64,000 nt of DNA from Paraspadella gotoi (taxonomy: Eukaryota > Chaetognatha), in the NCBI GenBank assembly GCA_051294375.1, contig JBJCIZ010000239.1:2803476-2867475 (forward strand). The letters are read 5' to 3'. Below, piece after piece: positions 12,121 to 22,833 of the stretch. Within the stretch, counting starts at the first letter, position 1; each line of letters opens with the position of its first letter. The notes beneath the pieces are model-generated. The model had not been told where the DNA came from and ran no database searches. It saw only the letters and a list, made by a program, of their open reading frames with translations. The position numbers and the translations under genes are program-made.

Positions 12121-13773
12121 CTACGAGACAGTTCGATTGTTCGGCGCTAGTTTTTTCTTCGGAGGCGAATCGTCGTCGTCCGAATCGTCGTCGTCGTCTT
12201 CGTCGTTTTCGTTGTCATCCTCTTCTTCCTCCTCTTCTAATATCGGTTCGCACAATCTCGATACTTTCTCATTGTCATCGTCGCTTTCCTCTAATTCCTC
12301 GTCGTCGTCTTCATCGCTATCATCTTCGTCGCTGTCATCGTCCTCTTCCTCATCCTCCCCTTCATCTTTTTTATCGTATTCCTCAAGATCGTGAAAAAAG
12401 GCGTTCCTTTTTCCATCGGGATCCAGTTGCTTTTTGGCGGATCCGGGTTTGGCCTTCCGGGGCAACTTTTCCGAATCGATCTCGAGAAGATGACTCGCGT
12501 TCCAGAAGCGGAGGAAGTTGTCGTGTCCGCCACTCACGAGCGTCTCGCCGTCGTGACTCAGTGACATGGACTGGATATGGTCGTGCTGACCCAAGCGACC
12601 GAGATGCCGGTTGGGATTAAAGTGGACGGCGTTGATGACGCCGGAGAGACCGGCGGTGACGACGACGTTGTCCGCGACGGCCACCATCGAGTCGAGGGAG
12701 TCGCCCGTCTTCACGGGAAAATTGTCCGCGAAATACCTGACATTTAAATTAATTATATATTATATATTCGAGAAAATTAAAACGATTCGAGCAATTTTAA
12801 AATGACGGAAAAAAAAACCGACCCCCATTGGCCCCAGTTGAAAATGCAGCAGTTTCCCTCGTCATCTCCCGTCACGAGTTTGCTTCGGTTGCGAATCGGA
12901 GCCATTGACAACAACTCTCTGTCAAGATCCTCCGATTTTAATTCGACCTTTGAAAATAATATATAAAATAATATATTTGTGTTTTAGAAAAAAAAAAAAC
13001 AACATTTCTCGACCGATTGGCAATCGAACCTTTTTTTGCCGAAGATTGAAACACGTCAACGTCGCGTCCCCTGACGTCGCCAAAAGACGACGAGCGTTAT
13101 TTTCGTCTGCCTCGCCGTTGGCGAGGGATGATATAAAGTCAGAGTTATCTTCAAACGTCATGACGCATTTGCTTTGACGCAGGTCCCATAACTTTTAAGG
13201 GGGGGTGAGGTTAAATATATATATTTGCGGATGATCCAAGAAATACAACCGATTAGTGGGGTTACCTTGACAACGCCGTCGTCGTCGCCCGAAGCGACGA
13301 GGAACTCAGTGAGGGGGCATGTGGAGTAGAGAGATTCTTCGTGGGCGGAGCTGAATCGATGAATCAACTTTTTCCGCTCGAAGTCGAGGACGGAAAGATT
13401 TCCGGAGGAGAAGCCGCCGAAGATTTTCGATCCGTCTTTGTAAGAAAATACAAATGGCTGGCTTTTTTTTTAATCGTGAAAACAAAGTTTTTTTTAAAAA
13501 ATAGAATGAACTTATTAGAAACCGGGGAAATAGAGTAAACACAACCCCGTAGTTTGTTTTTTTTTCATCTACCTAAGCTGAAACGAACAGTGCGACTCGG
13601 ATCCATGAACTCCTTGGAATCTTTGTAACGAAAAACTTCCTCAGCGTGAGCTCCTTCGCTCTCGTTCTCTTCTTTTTCCTCCACGACAAATCTTTTGACG
13701 GAAAGGAGGCCACCCACCGTGCCGCACGCCACGAAATCGAGTTTCGGGTGACAGTCGATGCAAACCAGTGGAT
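12121..13773 (-). CDS. WDR55: WDR55-like WD40 repeat protein (nucleolar/ribosome biogenesis), first coding exon unresolved
   Basis: Five exons with matching phases are clear: 13773-13573, 13435-13266, 13191-13030, 12947-12823 and 12736-12121 (about 424 residues). WDR55 is a nucleolar beta-propeller protein needed for rRNA processing. WD-type blades read LVASGDDDGVVKLWDLRQ, GDDEGNCCIFNWG and LVSGGHDNFLRFWNA. The C-terminus is a long Asp/Glu tract ending in a basic SPPKKKLAP segment. The first listed exon starts at CTGACAG| with phase 1 and has an in-frame stop just upstream, so an earlier coding exon is required. One option is a tiny exon 14325-14309 (MDSS) spliced at TCAG|GTTTAA, which overlaps the separate ORF at 14005-14325; I cannot prove it. 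Confidence 0.85.
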
Positions 13774-14004
13774 CTGTCAGAGAATTGGAGAGGGTCAAAG
13801 GTCAAAAGAAACTAACGATATCCGGTCTTCACTTTCAAAAACGTTTTCCAACCTTCTTTCTTTCATTAAATCATTATAAAAATAAATATATTTTAATTAT
13901 TAAAGGTGCGAAAACGCATAATTTAGACAAACTCTTTTCTGTAATTTCTTTTTATTTATAGGCAGACAACAAATAGCGTCCTTTTTATTCCCGACTCGCC
14001 GCGT

Positions 14005-14325
14005 CTAAAAAGACCTGCCTTTAAACTTGATAGGTTTCGGCGCAACCCTCGTCTTTCTCGCCTCTTCGTCCCATGGAAACTCCAGGCGACGGCCTTCGTC
14101 TTCGTCGACGCCGCCGGTCAACTCCTCTACATCCTCCAAGGGAACAGGAAGTGCATCCGCGGGCGAGGATTCCTTTTGGTCCCCGGTGCCGACATCGTCG
14201 ACGTCGTTGGGACAACCCATCTCGAGTTTTTTAGTATCGTTCGTGGAACCATCTTCTGCCAACGACGAATTCTCTCCGCTGTCGCTAGCGACATCTGGTT
14301 TCGAAATTAAACCTGAAGAATCCAT
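14005..14325 (-). CDS. Unrecognised 106-residue acidic ORF between TRAPPC3 and WDR55
   Basis: Open frame from ATG 14325 to stop 14005 on the same strand as its neighbours. It is Asp/Glu/Ser-rich and ends with a basic tail (APKPIKFKGRSF). Codon use is coding-like (C/G third positions) and it lies in an otherwise AT-rich gap. I recognise no family. It may be an independent short gene, or the acidic N-terminal part of WDR55 (fly and human WDR55 start with acidic regions), but no donor of the right phase near its 3' end joins it cleanly to the WDR55 exon at 13773. Confidence 0.45.
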   Translation of the reverse strand: MDSSGLISKPDVASDSGENSSLAEDGSTNDTKKLEMGCPNDVDDVGTGDQKESSPADALPVPLEDVEELTGGVDEDEGRRLEFPWDEEARKTRVAPKPIKFKGRSF

Positions 14326-14527
14326 AACCGAATCTGATGTATATAAATAATGATAATATAACTAAATCAAATTAAGAAGTATAACAAAACAAAACAGCCA
14401 AACTGTGCCGAGTTATCAAGAGGGAATTTGTGGAATGAAAGCTTCCGGAAAAAAACTCGGGCGAACTTTGACCACAAGATTTCAGTGACGAAACGCAATT
14501 TATTACGAAGAGACGAAGAAAAAAAAA

Positions 14528-16023
14528 CTAATCTTCTCCCGCCGGAATCGCGTCTTCCAAACGTTGGAAAAATTTAACTCGAATCTCGGTAACATTGTCC
14601 CCTTTCAGTTGGTCTTGAACGAACCAACAACTGACTTCCAACTGGACCATTTCCAAAGCTCCACGCAGGGCTCCGCACAGAATTTGGCTGAAAGTAGTAA
14701 TAAACGAAGATTTTTTTTTTATAACTAGTTTAATGCTTAATGTTGCAATAAAAGAGAAAACCTGTAATTCAAAGGGTTGTGACCATCGGGCAACTCGACG
14801 AAATCAATCAAGGGATTTGACTCGAAAATGAGGGAGAATTCGTCGCCGGCTGGAGACCAGTTAGCTGAGGCAAGTATCGTTTCAATGAATATCAATTTTT
14901 TTTTCATAAAAAAACCAATGTCGACTTTACCGACTGACGGGGAAACGCTGAGGAACATCTTAAAGGCTCGGACTACTTGGTCGGCCGTTTCGCGCAGATC
15001 GTGGCATCGACCCACGTTCGTTCGCGCGAGAAAGTCTTCGATGAGACGGATTCCGATGTTGTAACCGACTTTGTCGAGCTGTTTATTCACTTCCTCGTCG
15101 GATTCGTAGTCTAAAAGTTGATTAGTTAAAAGGAAGCATGTATAAAAACTTTTATATACAGTCCTGTGCAAAAAAATTTTTTTAAACTTGAGTGTTCCAA
15201 AACCAAATAGGAATATCTATTTTTATCTTGACAAATTTTTTTTAACTAAAAAAACTAGAAAATGAAAAAGGGTGTCATTGTGATTATGAAAAAGCTTTTG
15301 ACATTCAGATTGCTCAGATACATACTCCAATATATGTAAGATGAACCAAAATTTTAAAACATTTAATTTTTTTTAATAAAAATTTTTCTCCTATTCAAAT
15401 ATAAAAAAAATATTTTTTTTAAAATTCGATCATGCCATAACTAAGAAAGTAAACAAGCTGGACTACTGGGAATTAAAAAATAAAAACGTCAACGATTTTT
15501 TACTAAGGTACAAAATCTGAAATAGTTTTATCAGATAATTTAATCACAATGTTTAATCATTTCGTTTAACTCCTATTTGAAATCCGTATAAAAGCTTCAT
15601 AATCATGGACCTGTCTTTCATTGTATGATTTAATAATCTTAAGATTATTATTTAAGGATCTGGGGCAATCCAGTTACCCAGCTATCCCTCCGGATGTCCA
15701 GTAAAATGTTTTTATATTTTTAATCTACTTCAAATATTACAAAATATTTAAAAAAAGATTAATCTTAAATCTATCAGATTTTTTCTTGGTCAGCTTTTTC
15801 ATTTTAATTTTAATAAAATTTTTGCCAAACTAATCATCTTTCAATTTTTATTTTTATTTGATTTTTAAAGTCCGAAATAAAGTGGCGCGTTTTTTTGCAC
15901 AGGACTGTAACTTTACGAGCAACCCTAACCTTTCATAATTTGTGCTACGAAGGCTCCGTACGTAAGAGTCAAAAGTTCTTGGTTCATTTTTCGAGGGTCG
16001 GTTCGGGGTTGACGGGATGCCAT
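14528..16023 (-). CDS. TRAPPC3: TRAPPC3 (BET3), core subunit of the TRAPP vesicle-tethering complex
   Basis: Exons 16023-15930, 15110-14931, 14864-14762 and 14687-14528 give 178 residues (human 180). BET3 is the central TRAPP subunit, acting on ER-Golgi vesicles and in Rab1 activation. Family blocks: LTLTYGAFVAQIMKDYESDEE, NIGIRLIEDFLARTNVGRCHD (with the Cys that is palmitoylated in BET3), NWSPAGDEFSLIFESNPLIDFVELPD, and a C-terminus ending DAIPAGED. All three intron phases match. Intron 1 (15111-15929, 819 bp) is ten times longer than neighbouring introns because it carries a Tc1/mariner-type element. A reverse-strand AATAAA at 14499-14504, 24 bp past the stop, is a likely poly(A) signal. 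Confidence 0.96.
15159..15907. mobile_element. Tc1/mariner-type element (749 bp, MITE or decayed copy) in TRAPPC3 intron 1
   Basis: Perfect 18 bp terminal inverted repeats (CAGTCCTGTGCAAAAAAA at the left end, its complement at the right) flanked on both sides by TA (15157-15158 and 15908-15909), the target duplication of Tc1/mariner elements. No intact transposase frame is present; the interior is AT-rich with many stops. It accounts for nearly all of the intron. Confidence 0.92.
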
Positions 16024-16353
16024 TGTTGAATCTATTAATGTGCTACCTAGTAAAAATAGCTCGATAAATATGCAGTGACGAAAATAACTCAGCAAATTCT
16101 AAACCAAGAAAAAAAAAAACTTTCAAGACTTACGTAGGTAATAGATACAGTATAATAACAATGTTTTAGTATCTTGCTAATCAATCAGAAATTAGAATTT
16201 GGCGAGTAAAATACGTAGACTACAACTACTTCATAACAAAAATAGTGGAATAAGGCACATTCATTGAGGAAAAATATGGCTTTGAAATGATTCTTTTTAT
16301 CTAAAGAAAGTAATAAATAATGATTGTAAGACATGGTCGTGGAAGTCGACGTC
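16024..16353. other. Intergenic: TRAPPC3 5' side / SCLT1 3' side
   Basis: 330 bp, AT-rich, no coding potential seen. Confidence 0.55.
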
Positions 16354-18636
16354 TTAATTCTTCATCTTGAACCTTCCCTCTGTTTTAAGCTGGCCATCCT
16401 CGACGCTCCTCTTCGCTCTTCCCTCTTTCCTCGAATCCCCATTCTCGAAAATCCTCTTCAACACTTTCTCGATCCCCCCGCGATCCAAGCCTTTGTCTTC
16501 CGCCGAACTGATCGAATCGAAACTGCGCCGAGTGACTCTAGTGACGTTGAGCCTTTCAATCTCATGCTCCAACTTTCGCACTCTCGTCAATTGTCTCTTC
16601 TCCGCCTCCATCTTTTCGATGAGCGCCGCGTTCAATCGAGCTTTGTCCTCTTCCGCCGCTCGAAGTTTCTCCTCCAGTCCGGCAACTTTTTTCTCCGTCT
16701 GCTCGAGCCTCTTGACGAGTTCCTCCCGAAGGCTTCGCTCTTGTCTCAGTTCTATAGCGACGTTGGCAGCCTCACGTTTGGCGCAGTCTCGATCCTCTTT
16801 GACAGAGTGCAACGCTGATTCAAAGTCCTTTCGAGTCTCGACGTTTTCCTGTCGCATCCCGGCCTCCAACTGCTGCTGTTTGGTGAGAGCGATCCTCAAT
16901 TCGGTCGTCGTCCTTTGATGAGTTTCATCCAAGACACGAAGACGATTTCGGGCGTCTTCTTCCTTGGCGACGAGTGCTTCCGCATGGACGCTGTCTCGCA
17001 TCATCATTTTGTTCTCAAAAGTCGCTTGTTCTGCCTTCAGATCGGAGACTTCCTCTGATAACTTGACCTGGAAAAACAAAAGATTTACGGAGTGTGCAAT
17101 GTTAACAACCAAAGAAAAAAATAATTTTTGAAATACCTTTTCTCTATTAATTTCCACTGCTTGAGCGGATGCGTCATCGGCTTCCCGGATCAAACTTTCC
17201 ACATACTGATTAAGCTTTTCTTCTTTCTCCTTCCAAGCTTGAGCAAGCATCTCGTGCCCGTTGATAAGAGTTTTTTTCTCGGCCTTAGCCTCATTCAGTT
17301 CAACGAGGAGTTGATCGCGCTTCAATTCGACGCGATTCAAACGATCGCGAAGACTTTGAATTTGGTCTTCAAGATCCTGATATTGAAATCCGGGTTCACT
17401 TCCCTTTTGACCCTCCGACCGTTTCAGTCTTTCTATTTCGTTGGATTTGGAGCGAAGCTGATCTTCCAACTCCGCAACGAGGTCGCACATCTTGTTGACC
17501 TTTCCGAGGCACTCGGACTGAACTTCCTCCGCCGCCCTTTTAGTTTGAAGACCGGCTTCTTGTACGAGGTCTTCCAAAGAGGATTTTAACATGTTAGTCT
17601 CTTCTTCCAACTGATTCGCTCTTATTAACGCCTGATCCTTTTCCAGCAGCGAGTTTTCGATTAATTGAACATTGAGCTTCAACTGTTCCAAGGATTGAGC
17701 GTGTTGATGTTTGAGTTGAGTGATTTGATCCGACATTACTTTGGACTGTTGAACGAGATTCTTCCTCTCTGACGCCATTTTATGATAGTCTTGGTATGTT
17801 TGTTTGTGTTTTTGGTTTAAGGTTTCAATGATTTGATCTTGTGCTTCCACCAAGCTTTGAAGATCGGCGTTGCCGTGACCGTTCATTTCCAATTCATTGT
17901 TTCTTTGATCTAATTTAACTTTCAGACGGTCTACTTCTTTGATCAGTGTCGAATTGTTTTCTTCAAAAATTTTTAACTGTTGTTCTTTATCATTCAGTAA
18001 CAAATTATGTTTATTCAATTCTGTATTCAGTTCGGCGATATTTCTACCATACTGCTCAATTTTTAGGCTGCACTGTCCTTCGATGCTTTTATAAATGTGA
18101 GAGAATTCCTTTTCTAGCAACGATTTTAGCTGATCCAACTCATTCAAAGAGTCTTGCAAAAGCTGATTCGCATTTTCCTTTTCCTGCAATGCTACCGACA
18201 ACTGATCTTGCAGATTGTCCACCACCTCCTGATACTTAAAATTGCTCGAGGTGGAGACGGCCCCGACTTCGCCATCTTCCAATCGAGATTTGTTGTTTAG
18301 CGCGTCCAACTGGAGCTGAACCTGCTCTTTCAAATCTCTCGTAAGTTTCTTGTTCTCGTCCAAGAGATTCTCAACGTGTCTATTAGAAAGCTTAAGCTCC
18401 TCTTGATAAGCTTCCCCCTGTCGCGTGAGAGTTTGGATATGCGACTCGTATTCGGCGAGGAGAGGAGACAAGAGGCTCTTGTCGGTGAGCCACTTGGGGG
18501 CTTTCGCGCCGGCGGGAAAAAGGCCGCCGTCCACAGAGCTTTCTCGGTGAGATAATGGAGGATATTTGGAGTGGTATTGTGCAAGGACGGAATTGAGTCT
18601 GTAAATTTGATCGCGTAAAAATTCGACCTCCTCCAT
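16354..18636 (-). CDS. SCLT1: SCLT1-like centriolar distal-appendage coiled-coil protein
   Basis: Two exons, 18636-17137 and 17067-16354, give 737 residues (human SCLT1 688). SCLT1 sits in centriole distal appendages and is needed for ciliogenesis. Family assignment rests on the N-terminus: EEVEFLRDQIYRLN resembles EIDFLREQNRRLN, and SLLSPLLAEYESHIQTL resembles SFLAPLVTEYDKHLGEL. The remainder is nearly continuous heptad coiled coil, so other long coiled-coil proteins are the alternative. The intron at 17068-17136 (69 bp) is a multiple of three with no in-frame stop, so its retention would insert 23 mostly hydrophobic residues; normal GT and polypyrimidine-AG signals argue it is spliced. Confidence 0.78.
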   Translation of the reverse strand: MEEVEFLRDQIYRLNSVLAQYHSKYPPLSHRESSVDGGLFPAGAKAPKWLTDKSLLSPLLAEYESHIQTLTRQGEAYQEELKLSNRHVENLLDENKKLTRDLKEQVQLQLDALNNKSRLEDGEVGAVSTSSNFKYQEVVDNLQDQLSVALQEKENANQLLQDSLNELDQLKSLLEKEFSHIYKSIEGQCSLKIEQYGRNIAELNTELNKHNLLLNDKEQQLKIFEENNSTLIKEVDRLKVKLDQRNNELEMNGHGNADLQSLVEAQDQIIETLNQKHKQTYQDYHKMASERKNLVQQSKVMSDQITQLKHQHAQSLEQLKLNVQLIENSLLEKDQALIRANQLEEETNMLKSSLEDLVQEAGLQTKRAAEEVQSECLGKVNKMCDLVAELEDQLRSKSNEIERLKRSEGQKGSEPGFQYQDLEDQIQSLRDRLNRVELKRDQLLVELNEAKAEKKTLINGHEMLAQAWKEKEEKLNQYVESLIREADDASAQAVEINREKVFQKLFFSLVVNIAHSVNLLFFQVKLSEEVSDLKAEQATFENKMMMRDSVHAEALVAKEEDARNRLRVLDETHQRTTTELRIALTKQQQLEAGMRQENVETRKDFESALHSVKEDRDCAKREAANVAIELRQERSLREELVKRLEQTEKKVAGLEEKLRAAEEDKARLNAALIEKMEAEKRQLTRVRKLEHEIERLNVTRVTRRSFDSISSAEDKGLDRGGIEKVLKRIFENGDSRKEGRAKRSVEDGQLKTEGRFKMKN

Positions 18637-18806
18637 TGAAAAGTTTTTTTTTTTGAAAGACTATTGACTATGTTTTTGTGCGGAGTTAATAAAATAATAT
18701 CACACTGTAATGAAATAATAATAATGTAGTAAAACAGTTCATCACATGTCTACATGTATAAATGAGCAAAAAATAATGACAAAATTGGCCGTTTCCCAAT
18801 CGTTTT

Positions 18807-20120
18807 TTACGAGTGGTACTCTTGCCGCTTGATGCAAGCCAAAAGGGGCTTTATTCTGGCGTTTCGCGAAAGCCCGTGCTTGATGCTCGCGGGGGAGGCG
18901 ATGTTGCATTTGCCTGGAGGAAGCGTGACGGCAGATCCTCCGGGAGACGGGACGAGGGGTTTGAATCGGGGATTGGCGACCGGAGTGAGGGGACTCGAGG
19001 AAGTCGTGGACGAAGCCTTGGGACTCGAAGTCATCAGTGGAGATTTGACAGTCAAGAGCCCCTTTCGCTTTTGAACTGGAGTGGCGGGAGTATTGGATGG
19101 GTCCGTCCGTGACAAGTGACGGGACTGAACGGGTGTGGTCGGGAGGGCGGGGGATTTGTCGAATTGTGGCTGCTTGGCTTTCTTAGTTGAGCCGACGGTC
19201 GATTTTGTCACAAGAACCGGTTTCGTCTTTGGGTCGGGCTTTTTGCCTTTTAGAGGTTTTGGCGCCTTTTTGTTTTTCGGGTTTTTTCTTTTATTCGGGG
19301 CGGAATCTTCGGATTCAGAAGAGTCGTCGTCGTCGCTCTCGTCGGAATCAGAATCGGATTCGGGTTCGAAGTTAGTTTCATTTTTCTCGACTTTTTTCTT
19401 TTTTGAATTGTTTTTATTCTCATTTGCTTCTTTCGTTCTATCGTCATCCTCCTCGTCGCTTTCGACTACGTTGCCGGTTCGTCGTCTTTTCCTTCCTCCC
19501 GCCACAGTGACGTTCTCCTCTTCTTTTTCCTCCTTTTCCTTTTCCTTCTCTCTTTCCTTTTCGTCGACGTCTTTCCGAGTCTTCTCTTCCTCGATCGTCT
19601 CGTCCGCCGGCGGAGCGGCAACTCTCGCGGGTTCGTCGTCACCCGATTCTTCCACGAGGACTTCGTCTTTCTGCGAGTTTGTAATCAAACAAGGGTAAGT
19701 ACGTAACTATATACAAACTTGGAAAAAAAGTTAACTTACCCGAGAGGATTCTATCACGCTCCCTACATTCTTCTCTTCCTCATTTGACAGATTTTTCGTC
19801 TGCTCTTTCTCAGTTTTTGACGCCGCGGGCTCCGGCTTGGTTTTCTCCTCTCCTTTCGTCCGGCGATCGAGAGCCGAAGCGTCGGCCTTCCTGTTCAGAT
19901 CTATCTCGGTCAAAAGAGACCCAGCCCTTTCCGGCTTGGCGTGAAGAGGAGAGACACAAACGACGGCCGTCTTCAACTTATTCCGCTTGTCTTTCGGCTT
20001 CTTTTTCGTCTTGGCCTTTTCTTGACTCCCGCTTGTCGATCCCGAGTCTTGGAAATCGTCTTCGTCTTGAAAACAAAAGGCCGAGTAGTCGATCGGCTTT
20101 CGCGACCTTCGTTCGCCCAT
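18807..20120 (-). CDS. RAD51AP1: RAD51AP1-like homologous-recombination factor
   Basis: Exons 20120-19740 and 19670-18807 give 414 residues. RAD51AP1 binds DNA and RAD51 and stimulates D-loop formation. Only the two ends are family-like: the N-terminal RRSRKPIDYSAFCFQDEDDF matches the RAD51AP1/NUCKS-type start (RHKKPVNYSQF plus acidic run), and the C-terminal KHGLSRNARIKPL matches the RAD51-binding GLSRLARVKPLHP motif. The middle is low complexity: acidic/Ser tracts, Lys-rich segments and many S/T-P sites (TTPVQ, TPVQKRK, SPLTPV), as expected for a disordered protein. Without the C-terminal motif it could be taken for NUCKS1. Both exons share phase 0 at CGG|GTAAGT and CGCAG|AAA. Confidence 0.72.
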
Positions 20121-20426
20121 GACGCCAGGGGGCTCAGATTATCTGAGCGTTCGAGCAAAACTTTCTTTTTATTGCAAAATATGCGAGTAGGAATGAAAAA
20201 AAAATCGATCACAGATTTTCAAGGATAAAAAATATTTATTCAAACTGGTACGCGTATACTTTTTAAAGGCAAAAGCTTTTTAACCGGAAGAGTTTCCAAC
20301 TCAGATTTGCGGTCTGTAGCATGAAATTTGAATAAATGGCGAGTTCAAGACGAAACAGTAGGAGTGCAATAACCTTAACGGTATCAGCGGATCGGAAGGG
20401 TCATGAGGGGCCTCGATGTAGTTGGT
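20121..20426. other. Intergenic: RAD51AP1 5' side / TBCB 3' side
   Basis: About 300 bp, no coding sequence seen; AT-rich centre. Confidence 0.55.
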
Positions 20427-21671
20427 TCACATTTCATCATCGCTGAAGGTTTCTTCGGGAAAGTCCCCGATTGTAACGCTGTTCGGTTTGACGAAACCCC
20501 CGTAGTTTGGAGGGCAATCGAAATATCGGTGACCGTCGACGGAACCGTCGTTCTTCCCCACTGGTTCGTCGTATTTGACCCCAATCCACGTCCCTGAGGA
20601 ATAAGGGTACGGTTGAAAATTACTTCTTTTTTCGTCGGTTTTACTTTTTATATGAAATTGGTACAACCAATATAAAAATTATCCATTCATTTAATAAATA
20701 AGCTATCTTGCCCCTGACTTTGGACAGGCTTTGGTGGTTTAAGGCCTCCATCACACTTACAAGATAATAACATATCAGGTTTCTGCAAGCATTCAATCAA
20801 GACTCTCTCACAGTCTTATTTATTCACTCCCAGTGAACCTGGCTTCCCTATCAATGAAGTGGTATAATATTTCAAAGAATGTTTCAATTGTATTTTTGTG
20901 TGAATTTTAAAAATAAATTCCCCACGTACCCGGTTTAAAATGCGTGGTTCCATTGAAAGCGACGGTGCCTCTTCTCACGGGCATCTTGGGCGCAGCGACT
21001 TCGCATCTGGAACCGACGGTCATGGAGGCGGCGGCAGCTTCCTCCTCCGCCGCTTTGGCAGCCGCCGCCGCCGATTTCGCTTTCGCGGCTTCAGGATCTT
21101 CCTCGCTGAATCGACCGATTTTATTTCGCCGCTGGGATACGACGAGTTTTAAATTCTTTCAATAAAAAAAAAAAATTCTTCAGGAGAGAGACGACTGCGT
21201 TTGGAAATGACCTTAAATGCGGCGACGGAATCCTCTCTCTTCTCGTATTCTTCCTTACTGATGTTAAACTTTTCCACTTTACTGACGTCGTTAAAATCCT
21301 CCACTCTGACCGTGGGGTCTTGGCAGTTGAGGAAGAGTCCGTTCTCGACCGGGTATGATCCTAGGAGACGATCGTCTTCGTTCAAGGCGGCGATGAGTCT
21401 GTTCCCGTCTTGACTTCGAAGCTCGAGTTGCATCGTTTCGGCTTGGGAGCCTGTTGGGGAAAAAAAAAAACAAAAAAAGAATAAATTTAAATAAAACAGA
21501 TCGACTGGAACCCTCGCACTCACCGGTGACGAGAACGAGTTTCGACTTGAGATCGCGAATGGTCATGTCTTTCTTGAATCTTCTCTCGGTCCCAATAACG
21601 TTGCCCGGAGTGGCGACGAGGAGCGAGACGACGGGCGCCGTAGAGACGCTCACCTCCATCGGTTCCCCCAT
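20427..21671 (-). CDS. TBCB: Tubulin-folding cofactor B
   Basis: Exons 21671-21524, 21450-21212, 21131-20930 and 20593-20427 give 251 residues (human 244). TBCB binds alpha-tubulin after prefoldin/CCT and, with TBCE, dissociates tubulin dimers. An N-terminal ubiquitin-like domain (residues 10-90, [10 protein letters not shown]) is followed by a linker ([16 protein letters not shown]) and a C-terminal CAP-Gly domain with [19 protein letters not shown] and YGGFVKP, ending EETFSDDEM close to the EEVD/E-I type tail. Exon 2 joins exon 3 as [12 protein letters not shown]; a tempting reading frame past the exon 2 donor is intronic. Intron 3 (20594-20929) contains a dispersed-repeat copy. Confidence 0.96.
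20643..20895 (-). repeat. Dispersed repeat copy (SINE 3' part) in TBCB intron 3
   Basis: About 250 bp, on the minus strand nearly colinear with the copy at 62703-62965: shared blocks include ACAATTGAAACATTCTTTGA, CACTTCATTGATAGGGAAGC and AAGTCAGGGGCAAGATAGCT. The end distal to these carries TGAAATTGGTACAACCAATA, also seen alone near 54232-54257. Confidence 0.85.
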
Positions 21672-21777
21672 CGTTTAATTTTTCTTTTAGAGTCCGAATG
21701 ATTTTGTTATTAATCAGCGACTAACCCCCCAAAGAAAACATAAATAAAAACAAAACAAAATGTTTTTTTTTTTTTGA

Positions 21778-22688
21778 TCATTTAATGTATTTGTCAAAAT
21801 CGAAATGGTCGTCGTATTCGTCTTTATCTGACGATTCCACTTTCGTTTTCCGTTTGGAGAATCTCAGTTTTTTCGCCTTTTCGTCCATCGAGTTGAGATC
21901 GTCGGGAACGACAACGATTTTGACGGGATCTCTGAAAGGGGGCAGCGAGAAAAAAAAGGAAACTTTTTTGACGAGATCTCTGAAAGGGGGCAGCGAGAAA
22001 AAAAAGTAAACTTTTTAGTTGCGCCGCGAGTACTCGTCGAGCAACTCTATGTCACTTTTCGGTCGGTCTGTCGGTATGTCTGTCCGTCGGTCTGTTTCAT
22101 TTAATTTAAAAATGCATATAATTTGTTTATAGTTGGTTTTATGGTTGTAGGGTTATTTGTTAAGACAGAAAAAAACCTCAAATCTAAGGGACTGCTGTCG
22201 CAACCTTCAGAAAATCCTAAATTATAAGGAATAAAAGACAGAATTTCGATGCAGTGCATGTCATAAATACAAAGGCTCAGAAAGTTTTTTGAATCATGTC
22301 ATGTCACATAATGTGATGAAACAGAAATACTCGTGAAAATAAGTCACTGCGGCGCAACACATTGGAATCACCGTTCTTGTTTTTTTTAAATTGCGCTGTT
22401 GAATTTGGATATCAGAGGGTCCCACCCAAGGGGTCGGGACCTGCATCGAACGGTGAGCGTCGAACCATCCCTCAGGCAAAGCATCGTCTTGTAATGTTTG
22501 GGAAAGATGGCGCGTTGAACTCTCGTCACGCTCGAGCGGTTTGAGTTTTCCCGCGTCGATTGGCAGAGAGGGAAGGCTGGAGAGGCGAGGAGAGCGGCAA
22601 AGGATGAAGCGCCGCTTCCGTCGAAACGAGCAACGTTTCTCATCGAAAATGCGGAAAGTCGAAGAGGATGGAGGATGAAGCGTCTCAT
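21778..22688 (-). CDS. MRPL55: Mitochondrial large-subunit ribosomal protein mL55
   Basis: Exons 22688-22426 and 21931-21778 give 138 residues (human 128). mL55 is a metazoan-specific mitoribosome protein. The core matches MRPL55: SSVTRVQRAIFPKHYKTML, then DGSTLTVRCRSRPLGDPVKIVVVPDDLNSM, and a C-terminus ending DFDKYIK like fly mRpL55. The N-terminal 40 residues are basic and Ser-rich, a plausible mitochondrial presequence. Start is the ATG before RRFILHPLRLSAF. The intron (21932-22425, 494 bp) is long for this region; its 3' end contains a tandem copy of the acceptor and first exon bases, whose use would add 16 residues in frame. Confidence 0.92.
21918..22015 (-). repeat. Tandem duplication (48 bp unit) of the MRPL55 exon 2 acceptor
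   Basis: Two copies, offset 48 bp and differing at about two positions, of a block holding the polypyrimidine tract, CCCTTTCAG acceptor and first bases AGATC of exon 2. The offset is a multiple of three and the intervening sequence has no stop in the MRPL55 frame. Confidence 0.93.
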
Positions 22689-22833
22689 CGTTGGGAGGAG
22701 AATCAACGATTCTATCGAGGATAAATTAAAAAATACCAACGAAAAAAAGAAAGATTAAATCACTCAACGAGGGCGAAGCGACGCTTCATAGTTTCGCGCG
22801 ACGGAAGCAGAATGGCAAAAAAAAAAAAGGACT

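Noticed and set aside
19135-19698. Plus-strand Ser/Phe-rich frame of 187 codons
   Set aside because: Antisense of the acidic central part of the RAD51AP1-like exon.
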